The notes below the pieces were generated by a model that was given only the letters and a program-made list of their open reading frames with translations, was not told the DNA's origin and made no database searches. The position numbers were made by a program, and so were the translations under genes. Positions 12,897 to 26,242 of a stretch of 64,000 nt of DNA are shown in pieces (within the stretch, counting starts at the first letter, position 1; every line of letters starts with the position of its first letter). The stretch spans positions 17,301,001 to 17,365,000 of the forward strand of contig NC_059346.1 in assembly GCF_019703515.2 (NCBI RefSeq), in the 5' to 3' direction. This stretch comes from Myxocyprinus asiaticus. Taxonomy: Eukaryota; Chordata; Actinopteri; Cypriniformes; Catostomidae.

Positions 12897-15300
12897 TTAG
12901 TACTGTGGAGCTGGACCATTCAAAGCTTTGTATGTAGTTAACAGAATTTTAAAATTAATATGAAATTGAACAGGTAGCCAATGTAACGACAATAAAATTG
13001 GGCTAATATAATCATATTTCTTGGTTCTAGTCAGCACTCTGGCAGCTGCATTTTGAACCAACTGAAGTTTATTTATTGAACTTGCTGGACATCCTTCCAG
13101 TAATGCATTACAATAATCTAGTCTTGAGGTCATGAACCCATGAATTCATTTTTCAGCATCAGCGACAGTGAGCATGTGTCGTAACTTAGCAATATTTCTG
13201 AGGTGGAAGAATGCTGTTCTACAAACATAGGAAATTTGATTTTCAAAGGACAGATTGGTATAAAATATAACACCAAAGTTCTTTGCTGTTGAAGACGACA
13301 TAACAGTACATCTATCGAGAGACAAATTATATTTAAGTGGCTTATTTTTAGAGGTTTTTGGTCCAATAATTAGTACCTCTGTTTTGTTTAAATTGAGTAG
13401 AAGGAAATTTCTGGCCATCCAATCTTTGATTTCATTGATACACTCTGCTAATTTGGAGAATTGTGAATTTTTGTTGGGTTTAGAAGAAATATAAAGTTGG
13501 GTATCATCGGCATAATCATTCCATGATTCCTGATAATATCTCCCAGGGAAGCATGTATAAGGAGAAAAGCAGAGGCCCTAAAACTGATCCCTATGGCACC
13601 CCATACTTAACTTTTGTTTGATTTGACAATTCCTCATTTACACATACAAAGTGGTAGCGGTCTGATAAATAGGACCTAAACCATGCTAATGCAAGTCCAC
13701 TAATGCCAACATACAGTAATTCTCCAGCCTATTCAAGATAATGTCATGATTTATTGTGTCGAAGGCAGCACAAAGATCTAAAAGCACTAGAAGAGAAATG
13801 TAGCCACGATCAGATGATAAGAGCAAGTCATTTGTAATTCTGATAAGTGCAGTTTCTGTACTGTGATGGGGCCCAAATCCTGACTGAAATGGTTCATATA
13901 CCTTTTCTCTGTAGAAATGAAAATAGTTGGGAGGATACTACCTTTTCTAGTATTTTCGACATAAATGGTAGATTTGAAATCGGTCTGTAATTAGCCAATT
14001 CTCCAGGATCAAGCTGTGTCTTAAAAGTGGTTTGATAACTGCCATTTTAAAGTTTCTTGGGGCATGTCCTAAGGATAGCGAGGAGTTAATAATATTAAGA
14101 AGAGGTTCTGAGATTACAGGGAATATCTCTTTTAAGAGCTTAGTTGGTATTGGATCTAACATACATGTTGTGGCTTTTGATTTTTTGATAAGTTTTGTTA
14201 GCTCTTCATGACCTATGACAGCGAAGGATTGAAGTTGCTCGTGAGGAAAATTATGAGACACTGTTTTCTGAGGTGCTGTGACAGTTGATTGCATAGTTCC
14301 AATTTTATTTCTGATTATTTCAATTTTATCTGTAAAGAAATTCATGAGTTCATTACTATTGTGCTGTGACGGAATATCTGGTTCAGTCGATGCTTTATTC
14401 CTAACCAATTTAGCCACAGTAATGAATAAACACCTAGGATTGTTGTGGTTATTTTCTATGAGTTTGCTCAAATATGCTGACCTGGCAGCTTTTAGTGCCT
14501 GTCTGTAGCTACAGACACTATCCTTCCATGCACCACGAAATACCTCTAATTTTGTATTCTTCCACTTGCACTCCATTTTCCAAGCTGCTCTCTAGAGAGC
14601 ATGAGTGTGATCATTGTACCATGGTGTGGGGATTTTTTCTTTAATTTTCTTTAATCAAAGGGGGGCGACATTATCAAGAGTGCTACAGAAGACTATATTT
14701 ATATTTTCTGTTATTACATCAAGTTCTTCTAGACTTTATGGCTTACTGAGTATGTGAGACAATTCTGGAAGATAATTAGTGAAGCTATCTTTAGTGGTCG
14801 AAAGAATAGTTCTACCTGAATGATAACATGGTGTAGACTGAGTGACATTAGCTGATCGCAGCAAAAAAGAGACGAGGTAATGATCTGAGATGTCATCGCT
14901 CTGCGGTAGAATTTCCATAGTATCAACATCAACTCCATATTACAGAATTAAATCTAGTGTATGATTATGGAGATGGATTGGCCCTGTCACATTTTGTCTG
15001 ACTCCAACAGAGTTGAGAATATAATAAATGCTAATCCCAATGTGTCATTTTCATTATCTGTGTGAATGTTGAAGTCACCAACAATTAAAGCTCTATCTAC
15101 ATTAAATACTAGATCTGATAGAAAATGTCAAAAAATTCACCAAGGAAACCAGAGTACGGCCCGGGTGATCTATATACTGTAACAAGGGCAAAAGACGACA
15201 GAGATTTTTTATTTATATCTGATGGTGTCACATTAATCATTATTAGTTCAAAAGACTTAAAGTTATATTAATATAAACTACCAATTGTCTATATATCCTA
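12897..15300 (-). pseudogene. L2 LINE ORF2 (endonuclease / reverse transcriptase), broken
   Basis: On the minus strand the endonuclease is visible from VYRSPGPYSG near 15175 and ALIVGDFNIH near 15091. The frame at 13947-14576 (209 codons) covers the RT N-terminus (LIKKSKATTCMLDPIPTKLL, an altered version of the usual S-x-DPIPT motif). YADDTQLYISSK (RT motif C) is readable near 13510 just before the frame at 13146-13418. The C-terminal segment with SRLDYCNALLEG and LQLVQNAAARVLT is at 12897-13133. There are at least four frame breaks. Intact L2 ORF2 proteins carry these parts in this order. Confidence 0.8.
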
Positions 15301-15328
15301 TGCTATTCTCCGGACACCACTCAGACAT

Positions 15329-15640
15329 TCAGCCATTCAGTGACACTAATCTACTATAAACCTTGTCACCACGAGGAGCAGGGAGGGGGCCAGAGCATAT
15401 TACAGTGTCTGACATCGTTTTTGCAAGTTCACACACCTCTTTAACATTATCTTTAGTGATCTCCAACTGGCGAAGCCAGACATCGTTTGTGCCGACATGA
15501 ATAACAATTTTACAAAATCTACGTTTAATATTAGCCAGCACTTGTAAATTTGATCTGATGTCAAACGCCTGAGCCCCTGAAATGCATTTAACAATAGTGG
15601 CTGGAGTCTCTATTTCCAAGTTCCTTACAATAGAATCACC
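15329..15640 (-). pseudogene. L2 LINE ORF1 fragment with SGNH/GDSL esterase motif
   Basis: A minus-strand frame of about 96 codons contains KIVIHVGTNDVWLRQLE, the GTND block (block III-type Asn/Asp) of SGNH hydrolases. It also has ISGAQAFDIRSNLQVL just upstream, where the family usually has G-A-x-x-D-I. Several L2/CR1 elements of fish encode such an esterase in ORF1. The usual Ser block (GDS, N-terminal) is not readable, and the frame is truncated. Role: possibly lipid or membrane interaction of the retrotransposon particle (family knowledge, unproven). Confidence 0.65.
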
Positions 15641-16575
15641 AATTATTAAGGCACTTTCAACATGATTATCAGTGGGGAAAATCGATTGGAAACCTTAACA
15701 GGAACGTGAGAGTGGTGTCGCTTTGCTGAGCGAGTATGCCTCAAGACATCACCCAAACACCCTGCTGCAGGGGCTCTACAGCCGGAACCAAAGTGTGTGT
15801 GTTGCCTGCTGTTCTACTCGCATCTGAAACAGTATCTACCAGCTTCTCTTTCTCACTGACTCCACTAGCGTTCGGAAGCGTGTCTCTAACTCATTAACCT
15901 TCTCCATCAGCCTGACTAATTCCTAACATTTATCACATGTAAATCCCTCACTGCTGACGGAAGACGCTATAGTAGACATGTGGCATGCAATGCAGGAAGA
16001 AATAACATGAGCGGATGCCATGACTTACCGCAATTGTTTGTTGTTGTTATGGTTGTTCTTGAGCGGCAATGGTTTGAGATCGTTGTCATTCCTAATCAGC
16101 AGTTGTTTGAGATTGATGCAATAATCTGTGTAAAACACAGTGGAGAATATGAATGCACGCAGTCGAGATGTGAGATGTAGACAAGCGGAAAAAGAAAAGA
16201 AAAACGAGAGAAATGGTTGCACATGGTAAAATAAACAAAGTTGAAACAGTAGAAAGGTGGAAAAACCCGAAGCATGAGATAAAATGGCAAAGGATAAAAT
16301 GATGAATGTGAATAAGCAAGAAAAAGCAATGTTAAGCGGGCTAGCAAGCTACAAACACAGACTCGTGCAGCGTACTGGCAGCAACCAGAACAGGACTAAG
16401 GGCAGCAACTGGAACAGGACTAAGCAGGTTGTATGGACCTAGAGAGCTGAGATATCCTTCTAAAAATCTTTGTTTCTGTTCAGCAGAAGAAAGTCATACA
16501 CATCTGGGATGGCATGAGGGTGTGTAAATGATGAGAGAATTTAAATTTTTTGGGTGAACTATCCCTTTAAAGTCC

Positions 16576-17180
16576 TCATTGAGCATTTTTATTTAAAAAC
16601 GTCATTGAAAATCATGTCTTTAAATTATATGGCTTCAGGCCCTCAGAGAGCAAGCAAAAGGCGACCATGGCAAGAAATCCAAAACACCATAAGATTTTAG
16701 TTAATGGAGGGAAAAAAAATCCTTGGGAGAAACCAGACTCAGCTGGGGGAACCAGTTTCCCTCTGGCTTTACAGCATGAATATACTGCAAAAATCAGTAA
16801 GCTATGTGTAGTACAAGTCATGTATTAATTGAATAAACGGAGTAGATTTTGGTGGGCAATGTGGGCAAAGGATATTGACTGAACTGTAAGATTAATGATT
16901 AAGTGTCTTTGAAGTTGATCCCAAATTGACTGCAGAAGTGCATGTAGATGCAGTGTCCTTTGTTATTTGGCTGATATAGGCTTTAGTTGGCAGTTATTTA
17001 TTGTTTATGTATTCTATTTTAAGAAAAGTGATACTTGCTGTACGATTGAAATGCGGTTGATAGCAGTTTATTTCCCCTATAGTCTATCCTAAGACCAAGA
17101 TGATGCAGACAGAGGTCAGTGAGGTGTGCCATGCGGTCTTGATGGAAGCTTGTGGCAGTTCATTTTTGGTTAAGTCCATC
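16576..17180 (-). mobile_element. 3' UTR of an L2-type LINE (outer copy, part 2)
   Basis: Repeats the 3' UTR text also present in the inner L2 at about 11860-12300: AAAGGCGACCATGGCAAG at 16661, CCTTGGGAGAAACCAGACTC at 16722, and the block around ACTGCAGAAGTGCATGTAGA at 16930. The copy is 5'-truncated. It looks like the continuation of the L2 3' end at 11221-11304. Confidence 0.65.
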
Positions 17181-18595
17181 CTTAGATGTCATGACCATCC
17201 CAAGAAGTGTCAGGACAAAGTAACGCAAGGCATGATAGCATCAATGCTTCTTCAACTAAACATGGCAGAGTGCTAATCTATTAAAGAATTATAAAGCCAG
17301 ATGTCAGCTAGATACATTAGTCAGAATTCAACTTGTCTTCTTGAGATTCATTTTATATGGCAGGCAGTTTGATGAAAATAATGACCAGATATGTGAGACT
17401 GTTATATGGTTAAGTCACACACTGTTAAAGAACCTGTTGCTTGTTGCATTATCTTCTCTCTTCAATCTGATACAGATGAGAGAGAAGGAAGAGCAAGAGG
17501 GGGAGCTGTATCTATTAATTTCACTGCTTTAAAGATGTGTAAGGTTTTGATTAGGTTTTTTTTAACATGGTTGGGCTCGCTAAGCTGTTGGTATGGTAAT
17601 AGACATGATCATTGAGGAAGGCTGCTAAAACAGGAGAGCCTCTGTGCTGATGATCCATTCCATCAGAGTTGAAAAGCCACCATCAGACCCCGTGTGCTGT
17701 TTACAAGTGTTGAAATGTTTGGGGCTTGAGAATTTCTCCTGAGCTCTCATGTTTGGGAGACAATGGTTAATGATGTGGTTAATGTCCTCTTGTGATGATA
17801 ATGTTAAGCAAAAGAGAGAGTGAGAGATGTGTGTCCCAGTATGGATGGTGTTGATCTTCATTCATGTTCCTGTGACTGTCATCACTATACTGAATCGATG
17901 CAGCTGCTCCCAACTTTGTTGGCAGCGTGTCTAAATCTTGCTGCCTCAGATCATGCTGTGTTTCCCCAGGCTGCCCTTAGCCATGAGCTACTTGAGCTGG
18001 CATACAACCCCAAGCCTGTACATATGCAAACCAAATGAAGTTCCAGCATTGCTCAGAGACATCCCATATCATGATGGGGATCACCAGGCACCTGCTAATA
18101 CTTACGTACTGCACACATGACATGATTAATGACGCAAATATACTGGCTCCATTGAAATGACCTGGTTCCGGACATGGCATTAAGGCTGTTATGGAAAGAA
18201 GTCATCATAATCCTGAGTGTGACAGCTAGAATGCTGTAAAAAAAAAAAAAAAACAGAGAGAGAGAGAGGCATGCGATCTGCTTGTGCAATTTATTTTTTT
18301 TTGCTTATTGAAATCTGTTTATGGGCTTTTAATGCCTTTAAGGGCAAGTAGAGAGAGACAGGAAACCAATGGGGAGATTGAGGAGGAATGGTTTCAGGAC
18401 ATGACACACTTTATGCATTGTGAGCATGTGCACTGCCCACTGTTTTTCGTGCTTGATGAAAATGTTGTAACACTGTGCTGAAAACGGAAATGTTATTTGG
18501 GAGGTTGGGATTTCTGTTCTCAGTGGCAGTTCTGGACCATTTAAATTGGCGGGTACATGCCAGTTGTACTTTTAGGGGTGCAGTTACTCTGTTAT
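17181..18595. other. Intronic DNA, no recognised element
   Basis: Nothing coding recognised. There is a poly-A run at about 18237-18253 followed by (GA)n. Confidence 0.4.
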
Positions 18596-19679
<1,084 letters not shown>

Positions 19680-19738
19680 GCCCATACAATGCAAGTAAAT
19701 GGTGACCAGGCCTTTCAAGCTCCAAAAAGGAGATACAT

Positions 19739-20830
19739 TTTACATTTACATTTATTCATTTGGCAGATGCTTTTATCCAAAGAGACTTACAAAAGAGGAA
19801 TAATACAACATAAGCAATTCATCTTAAGGAGACAGTTATATGAAAAGTGCTGCATTACTAAGTTTCAATTGCATTTAGTTGTATGGAGTGTATGGTCAAT
19901 TGCTCATGGAAAAGATGTGCCTTTAGCCATCTTTTGAAGACAGATAGAGAATCTGCACGGACAGAACTGGGTAGGTCATTCCACCAATGAGGTACAGTGA
20001 AGCCGAAAGTCCAAGAAAGTAATTTGGTGCCTCTTTGTGTTGGTACAACAAGGCGCCACTCATTTGTCAACCGCAGGCTTCTGTTGGGAACGTAGCTCTG
20101 CAGGAATGATTTTAGGGAAGCTGGAGCAGATCCAGTGACTGTTCTGTATGCCAGCAGCAGAGCCTTGAACTTGATACATGCAGCAACCGGCAGCCAGTGT
20201 AGAGAGACAAGGAGTGGTGTAGTATGCACTCTCTTTGGTTTGTTGAAGACCAGACGTGCTGTTACATTCTGGATCAATTGCAGAGGCCTAATTGCACATG
20301 CAGGAAGGCCAGCAATAAGAGCATTACAGTAATCCAGTCTAGATGTGACAAGTGACTGAACAAGGAGTTGTATGGCATGTTCAGAAAGGAAGGGTCTTAT
20401 TTTCCTGATGTTATAGAGTTTAAATTACTCGATCGTGCTGTCTTTGAGATGTGGTCGGTGAAACTGAGTTGGTTGTTGATGGTTAACACTAGATTTCTGA
20501 CCATTTTGTAAGGTGTTATTGTAGATGAACCCAGTTTAACGGTGATGTTTTGCTCAAAAGCAGGGTTTGCTGGAAAGACGAGGAGCTCAGTTTTTGCTAG
20601 GTTGAGTTGCAGGTGGTGAACCTTCATACAGATCGAAATGTCTGTCAAACAGGCAGAGATTCGAGCCGTCACTGTGGGGTCATTGGGTTGGAAAGACATG
20701 TAGAGCCATGTGTCATCGGCGTAGCAGTGGTAAGAGAACCCATGTTGTGTGTGGATCGCAGAGAGAAGCATGAGCCTCCACATGCAGAGTCTCCACAATG
20801 TCATGCACAATGAGCCACATGATAAGATGT
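19739..20830 (-). mobile_element. 5'-truncated L2-type LINE with LINE/SINE-shared tail
   Basis: Minus-strand RT fragments occupy 19858-20830. The 3' terminus, read on the + strand, is TTTGGCAGATGCTTTTATCC at 19767, preceded by TTTACATTTACATTTATTCA at 19739. The same tail terminates the SINE at 62105. The 5' end abuts another repeat at about 20830. Confidence 0.78.
19858..20830 (-). pseudogene. LINE reverse transcriptase C-terminal part
   Basis: The distal part of the frame at 20397-21098 (from about 20750 down) reads [17 protein letters not shown], the RT motif C (YADD), then LQLNLAKTELLVFP. The frame 19858-20277 reads IQNVTARLVFNKPKR and LLVSLHWLPVAACIKFKALL, the conserved C-terminal domain of L2/CR1-group ORF2. 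A frame break lies between them near 20280-20400. The RT fingers and endonuclease are missing (5' truncation). Confidence 0.8.
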
Positions 20831-20965
20831 GCAGATTGAAGGTCTCAGAAGCGGAGGCAACTGAGACTTGTCCTCCACCACCAAGATTGAGGTGAGTAAC
20901 CGCACCACCATGAGGACCTACTAAGTAGTGGGAATTGGGCATTCCAAATTGGGAGAAAAGGGGAT
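20831..20965 (-). repeat. Partial copy of the AATTTGGAATGCCCAATTCC repeat
   Basis: The + strand reads AATTGGGCATTCCAAATTGG at 20934, the reverse complement of the repeat at 46672-46985. The match continues through a TCAGTTGCCTCCGC-type block in reverse. It is a short SINE-like interspersed repeat, here partial. Confidence 0.65.
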
Positions 20966-21706
20966 AAAAAACAAACAAATAAAAAAAAAACACACACAAT
21001 AAGAAGTGTGTTGAAGGATAGTTTTGTCTTCCTACATGTAAAGCATATGCTTTCATTCTGAAATCAATCTGAAGTTTGTTCAGCAGGATACTAATCATAA
21101 AATGTGAATATAAAATGCAACAGAGGTGTTTTTGTTGCGTTTATATTGACAAATAGTTTTTCTTAGTTGTGAAGTTTAAAATAAGCTTAAAATATTGATG
21201 TTGAGTTTATGGTTACAATTTTAATTCAGATTCATGAACAGATTCATTCAGACTTGGACTCGACTCGGACTCGGCCTGTTATGGACTCAGCCTTGAATCC
21301 GACTCGGACTCAACTTGGACTCGATTGTTTAAAGACTCGGGCTTGACTCGAACCCAACACTAAAAGCAGGCATTGCCACCAAAACCAGGTCTGTTTAGAG
21401 ACCTTATATAAATTCATAGATATTTATTATTACAGGGAATGTTTAGGGTTTAATACAAGTTAAACTCTATTGACAGTGTTTGTGGCATAAGTTTAATTAC
21501 CACAGAAAATAATTTTGTCTCATGTCTCATTCTAAAGAAAAAAATTGTGCTCAGTAAGACACATAATTAAAGTGTCCAATACACAAAACATCAACAACAC
21601 AGAGTATTAAAAGTACAGCCGCAATACTCAAACATAAAACGTGTTAACATGACTGTTGTGTGATAAAATCGCTTACTTACCTTGTTAATGTAAAGTTATT
21701 CAGTGT
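20966..21706. other. Intronic DNA with degenerate GACTCG repeats
   Basis: The 21255-21345 segment is a degenerate short tandem repeat built from GACTCGG/GACTTGG units. The rest has no recognised element. Confidence 0.5.
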
Positions 21707-21967
21707 AGCGCGGAAGAGGGCAGGGCCGGGCCGGAATGACACATGCCCGGACCCCAATCAACCTGATGAACGAGGGAAAAAAGCGTCCGAAGGTGGCAGT
21801 TCGAGAGAGAGAGAGAGAATATGCAGGACAGCTGCCTGTAGCTCTCTCTCTCTCTCTCTCGAACTGCCTTCTCCGGTCACCATTATCCCTCACTCGCCTA
21901 ATCAGGCTGATTGGGTCCGGGCGTGTGTCATTCAAGTCTGGCCCCACCCTCCACCATGCTACATTCA
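21707..21967. repeat. Foldback MITE with (GA)n/(CT)n hairpin stem
   Basis: The left arm (about 21715-21816) and right arm (about 21841-21951) are imperfect inverted repeats. GGCAGTTCGAGAGAGAGAGA on the left pairs with TCTCTCTCTCGAACTGCC on the right, and TGACACATGCCCGGACCCCA pairs with the TGGGTCCGGGCGTGTGTCA block. The loop is about 25 bp. Frames open across both strands here result from this symmetry and are not genes. Confidence 0.8.
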
Positions 21968-23784
21968 GTATTTCAACTTGTTGTCTTGACGTCGTAGCCC
22001 CTGGAAACCCTGTAGGACCAAATATCCCAGTTACCCAGAGAGTTTATATGACTTTGAGATTTTAGTTCATCATTGTCTTCTGTTTCTGAACAAGCCATCA
22101 TGTTATCCTTTCCATGATCATACATAAACAAGCTGCTTCATGTTTAGAGCGTTAGAGCAGCAGAACTTCGGCCAACAAACATGCTCGCTCCAGTTTGGTT
22201 ATTGACTGCAGTCCATTCTGACTAGTTATTCCGATCTCACCATGGTGTTCTGTGAAAAAGTCTGCTCACAAATCTGGGCCAGGAACCGCTGTCACGTCCA
22301 TGTGTGATTTTGAATTGTTCTATAATGTAAGTTCATGCATGAGGCAGCGCAGTGATTGGATAGAAGCGTTCCTTCTCATGAATAAAGTGGAGAAACGAGA
22401 TGATGAGAATCAAATGATGTATTAGTGTACTCTACTACCACAACTCTTAGTTTATGCATACACCTAATATTTTAGGACGTTGCTTCAAGTTTCGTTTTTA
22501 AACTGGAAGAACAAAATGTTTTATATAAAAAAAATTTAATAGATCCTATCAAATAGCCTAAGCTTGTTGACATGGGGCCACTGCCCCTATCTGTTCTTAA
22601 TGTTGGTTTCTTCTACGTGGTAATTTCATGTCAAACTGAACCACCTGCAACAAACAATGGAATAGGAATGAGGTCCTGCTACATCTCTCCTCTTCTATCC
22701 CATGTGTCCTCAGACCTCAAGCTATTTCCACAGCCATTAGGGTGTGTTATATGGTTGTGCAGATTCTGGCAGCCTGGGTTGGTTTAATCAATATGCTTCT
22801 CTTCTTTGGACCTGTCTTTAGACAGGAATGCTAACTGATAGCTCCATAGCATCAGTTAGTGTTCCCTCATGGTGTCCAGGAGATTCTGGCAGATATTAGA
22901 TCTTCCTAAGTTAAGCACTTCAATATTTCCATATAATTTATCTAGTAATCACTACCAATTCTGAGTCTTATTCTGAGAGCTGTGTGCAGGGCATCAACCC
23001 TATGCCTTGGATGACCTCTGACTATTAGGATGGATACTTAATGCAATTAACTTTTGAAGTTTTTTAATGAGTGGTAAGAGAAGTTAGCAGCTTAGTTAAA
23101 TAACCGATTTTTTAAAATGGGCTGAGATGAAAGACAGGGGGACTAAAGCCCCCAAAATGTTGTAGAATTGTCTTTGGACATAAATGTCAGTGGAGAAGCC
23201 TGAGTCTGAGGGAAGGAACTCACATTTTCAGTGCTGCATTACAGTGTCTCCATTAGAGCAGTGGCACCAGCAGACTGTTAGCTCGTCCATTATGCCTTAC
23301 CTGAAATAGCAGCAGTGTTTGGCATTGGCACACACTCAGGGCTGCTGATGGACAGATAAATGTCTCAGGAGAAGTGGCAGTGAACTTCACTCGGTGTAGA
23401 AATAAATGCAGACAGTGAGGGAAAAGCAAGGAAAAAATTATTGCATTTTCAGAATATGAATTCTCCAGTTCACACTGAAGCAGGTAAATGCTCATATATG
23501 GTCATTTCAAACTGACATTTATGGGTTTCTGACATTTCTAAATGAACTGGTTTAATTCAAGTCAAATATATTAATTGACATACATTAGGTTACACAAACA
23601 AAACTTGGTTTAAGGGCTAGATCAGCTAGAAATAGCAATTTACCACTTTTTACAGTTTGGACTAGAATTAAACTGGTTGAGATGGAACATAAATACCGAA
23701 TATCTTTGCGTTGGTGATGTTTTCTTGCTTGAGCTGTGCCCTTTGGCACAACTGTCTGACCTGTTGAACTGAACACCACACTCT
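21968..23784. other. Intronic DNA, nothing recognised
   Basis: No coding exon or repeat boundary that I can support. Confidence 0.4.
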
Positions 23785-24035
23785 TAAAGGGATAGTTTAC
23801 CCAAAAATTAAAATTCTCTCATCAGAATTTTGTATTGTGCTGTAACACGCACTCTTAAAGGCACCTCCGCTTAAATCTCCCCTCGACCAAAAGGGCACCT
23901 TTAGATTTGTGAAGGGCACCTTTAGAGTTGTGAACATTCTGTGCAAGTCAGTCTTGGTTTGTGTTCAGCAGAAGAAAGAAAGTCTTACACATCTGGGATG
24001 ACATGAGGGTGACTAAATGATGAGAGAATTTTCAG
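23785..24035. repeat. Member of the TTAA-flanked AAAGGGATAGTTCACCC family, deleted
   Basis: The left end TTAAAGGGATAGTTTACCC is at 23785. The sub-terminal text of the right arm (CAGCAGAAGAAAGAAAGTC, ACATGAGGGTGACTAAATGA) ends at about 24033 without the terminal CTATCCCTTTAA. A short direct duplication (AAGGGCACCTTTAGA twice, near 23890-23930) sits inside. Confidence 0.7.
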
Positions 24036-25014
24036 TCTGTCAGAGAAAATCTACAGCCAACAGAATATTTGCATTTTGCAGAATGAAGATATTGTTTAGA
24101 TAGCTTTTATGATCTGTCAGTTGGCAGAGCTACTGAGAAGACAGTTGGCTGTATTATACAACTGGCTGGCATACAGGAATAATTCAGCATTAAGTAATTA
24201 TGAAAATGAAAGAAAAAAAATCATTTTTCTCTTTCATGGACATGCATAAACACTAAGAGACACAGCTGCAGAACAGAGTTGGTAACCAAGCACGCATATT
24301 TGAGCCCCAAACCACCTCTTTATATGATCCTTACAATAAAAATAATAATAAAAAAAGAAAATAAAGAAAAAAAAAAACAGAAGACAAATGGCAGCTTTTA
24401 ATGTTTCACATATGTCATCCTGGACATTAGAGTGAGAGAGAGATGAGGTGGGCAGATATATAACAGACTGTCTGATCTGTGCATTAAAGTAAGTCCAGCA
24501 TAGATGCATTAGACAAGCAGAGCCAGAATATCTATTAAATACATTTATCACAGCGCAAATGCTGTTCTGAGATCAGCCAGAAACCATCCTCACAGCTCCA
24601 CTATAAAGAGCCAGTGATAACCTCTGGCAAAGAGAGGTAGGGAAGTTAACAGGCAATTGGTTTTTTAATTGATTTCTCTGAAACTGTGCATTTCTTCCAT
24701 TTTTCCTCACATCAAACATGTTACAGTAATTTACAAAAGATAAAATCCTAGTTTTTCAGCTTTGTGGTTCCCTCTCAGTCCACAAGAAATCTTTAACCAC
24801 CTACACTTCTAGTATTTTAATGAGTCAGATTTCATTAGATTTGCATGCTGGTCTCCAACTGAAAAATACTGACTAAAAGACAAAAGCCACGTTGTCAGAT
24901 AATGTTGAAGATCATGTCTTAATATCATCTTAAATTGCGTTGTACGCTATTTATGATGAAGCAAAGCTGGTTTCCTAAACCAGCACAGATTGCTTCTTGT
25001 TAAGTAGAACTTAA
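24036..25014. other. Intronic DNA, nothing recognised
   Basis: Contains an A/T-rich tract at 24330-24380. No exon or element recognised. Confidence 0.4.
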
Positions 25015-25164
25015 ATACTGTCATCATATACTCATCCTCATATTGATCCAAACCCCTATGTCTTTCTTTCTTTTGTGGAAAAACAAAAGGAGATGTTTAG
25101 AAGAATGTTAGTCTCAGTCACCATTCACTTTCATTGCATCTTTTTTCTTTACAAAAAAGTATTT

Positions 25165-26242
25165 TACTTTAGCATTCTTCTCAGTCATCTCAAGTGTGGG
25201 GTTGGCATCCAGGGTATGGCCCTCCAGTGGTTTGCCTCCTATCTAAAAGATAGGACATTTTCTGTAAATGTAGATAATTTTTCTTCTAAATCAGCTCATT
25301 TACAATGTGGTGTCCCTCAAGGGTCGATTTTAGGACCCTTATTATTTTCTTTGTATATGCTTCCTCTAAGCTCTATTTTCCAGAAGTACAGCATATCCTA
25401 TCACTGTTATGCTGACGATTCCCAATTTTATTTACCAGTGAGCTTAGACAAGAAGTGTTCATTTGATAACATCCAAAATTGCTTCGAAGATATTAAACAT
25501 TGGCTGGTAAACCATTTTTTACAATTAAACGAGAGTAAAACTTAAGTTCTGATTTTAGGTCCCTCCATGTCCTCCATACATGGAGGGACCTGCCCAGTTA
25601 GGTCCTCTGTCGTCGAATGTACAAGATTATGTAAGAAGTCTTGGAGTGATTTTAGATTCATCATTACATTTTAATAAATAAATTAGTGCCATTGTCAAGG
25701 GTAGCTTTTTCCACCTGAGATCGATTGCTAGTCAAAAATTTTCTCTCCAGCAAAGACCTGGAAATTGTGATCCACTCACTAATTTCATCAAGGTTAGATT
25801 ATTGTAAGTCATTGTACATTGGCCTCCCTCAAACAGCATTATCCTGCCCACAGCAGGTTCAAAATGCAGCAGCAAGGCTTTTGACAGGGTCAAGAAAGAG
25901 GGATCACATTACCCCTATATAAGCGTCTCTACACTGGGTTCCCATTAAATTCAGGGTCGATTTTAAAATTCTGCTTTTTGTTTACAAGTCATATCTGGTC
26001 TCGTGCCCAAATACATTAGTGATCTTCTCGTCCCTTACTCCCCCACCAGAGCACTCAGGTCTTCTCATCAACTTCTTTTGAATGTTCCTCGTTGTCGCTA
26101 TACATCCAAGGGTGATTGTGCTTTCTCTGTGGTAGGTCTTAAACTCTGGAATAGTCTCCCTTACCATGTGAGGTCAGCTTCTTCAATAGCCATTTATAAA
26201 TCCTCTTTGAAAATGTATTTATTTTCTTTAGCATTTGAATAG
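25165..26242 (+). pseudogene. LINE reverse transcriptase, C-terminal half
   Basis: The first frame, ending at 25545, reads [18 protein letters not shown], then [18 protein letters not shown] (RT motif B) and [14 protein letters not shown] (motif C). The second frame, 25725-25922, reads SSRLDYCKSLYIGLPQ and VQNAAARLLTGSRKRDHITP. The third, 26003-26242, reads the terminal FSVVGLKLWNSLPYHVRSA. Two frame breaks separate them. The catalytic YADD is intact but the palm is incomplete. Confidence 0.85.

Larger units (their letters stand above)
11700..16428 (-). mobile_element. L2-clade LINE with ORF1 esterase and ORF2
   Basis: Read on the minus strand, the element runs 5' to 3' from about 16428 to about 11700. 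ORF1 remnants with an SGNH hydrolase motif lie at 15329-15640. Endonuclease motifs follow at 15063-15175, reverse transcriptase at 12900-14580, then a 3' UTR with the block GGCAAC(A/T)GTGGCAAGGAA near 11900. Multiple stops and frameshifts make it inactive. It sits inside the TTAA-flanked element. The exact ends are approximate. Confidence 0.8.
11305..16575. mobile_element. TTAA-flanked AAAGGGATAGTTCACCC transposon split by an L2 LINE
   Basis: The left terminal repeat begins TTAAAGGGATAGTTCACCC at about 11307. The right terminus, TGGGTGAACTATCCCTTTAA, ends at about 16571. The two arms are inverted repeats of roughly 140 bp: both continue through the CTCACCCTCATG, GACTTTCTTTCTTCTG and AGGTCCATACAA blocks. 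The interior is occupied by a full L2-type LINE. Other members of the family lie at 23785, 25015 and 28415. No transposase seen. Confidence 0.75.

Noticed and set aside
19739..19790. A second SINE at the end of the LINE
   Set aside because: Only the tail is shared; no pol III box or tRNA-like head is next to it, and LINE coding sequence follows on the same strand.
21660..22065. Overlapping frames of 80-109 codons on both strands
   Set aside because: They arise from the GA/CT hairpin MITE and mirror each other.
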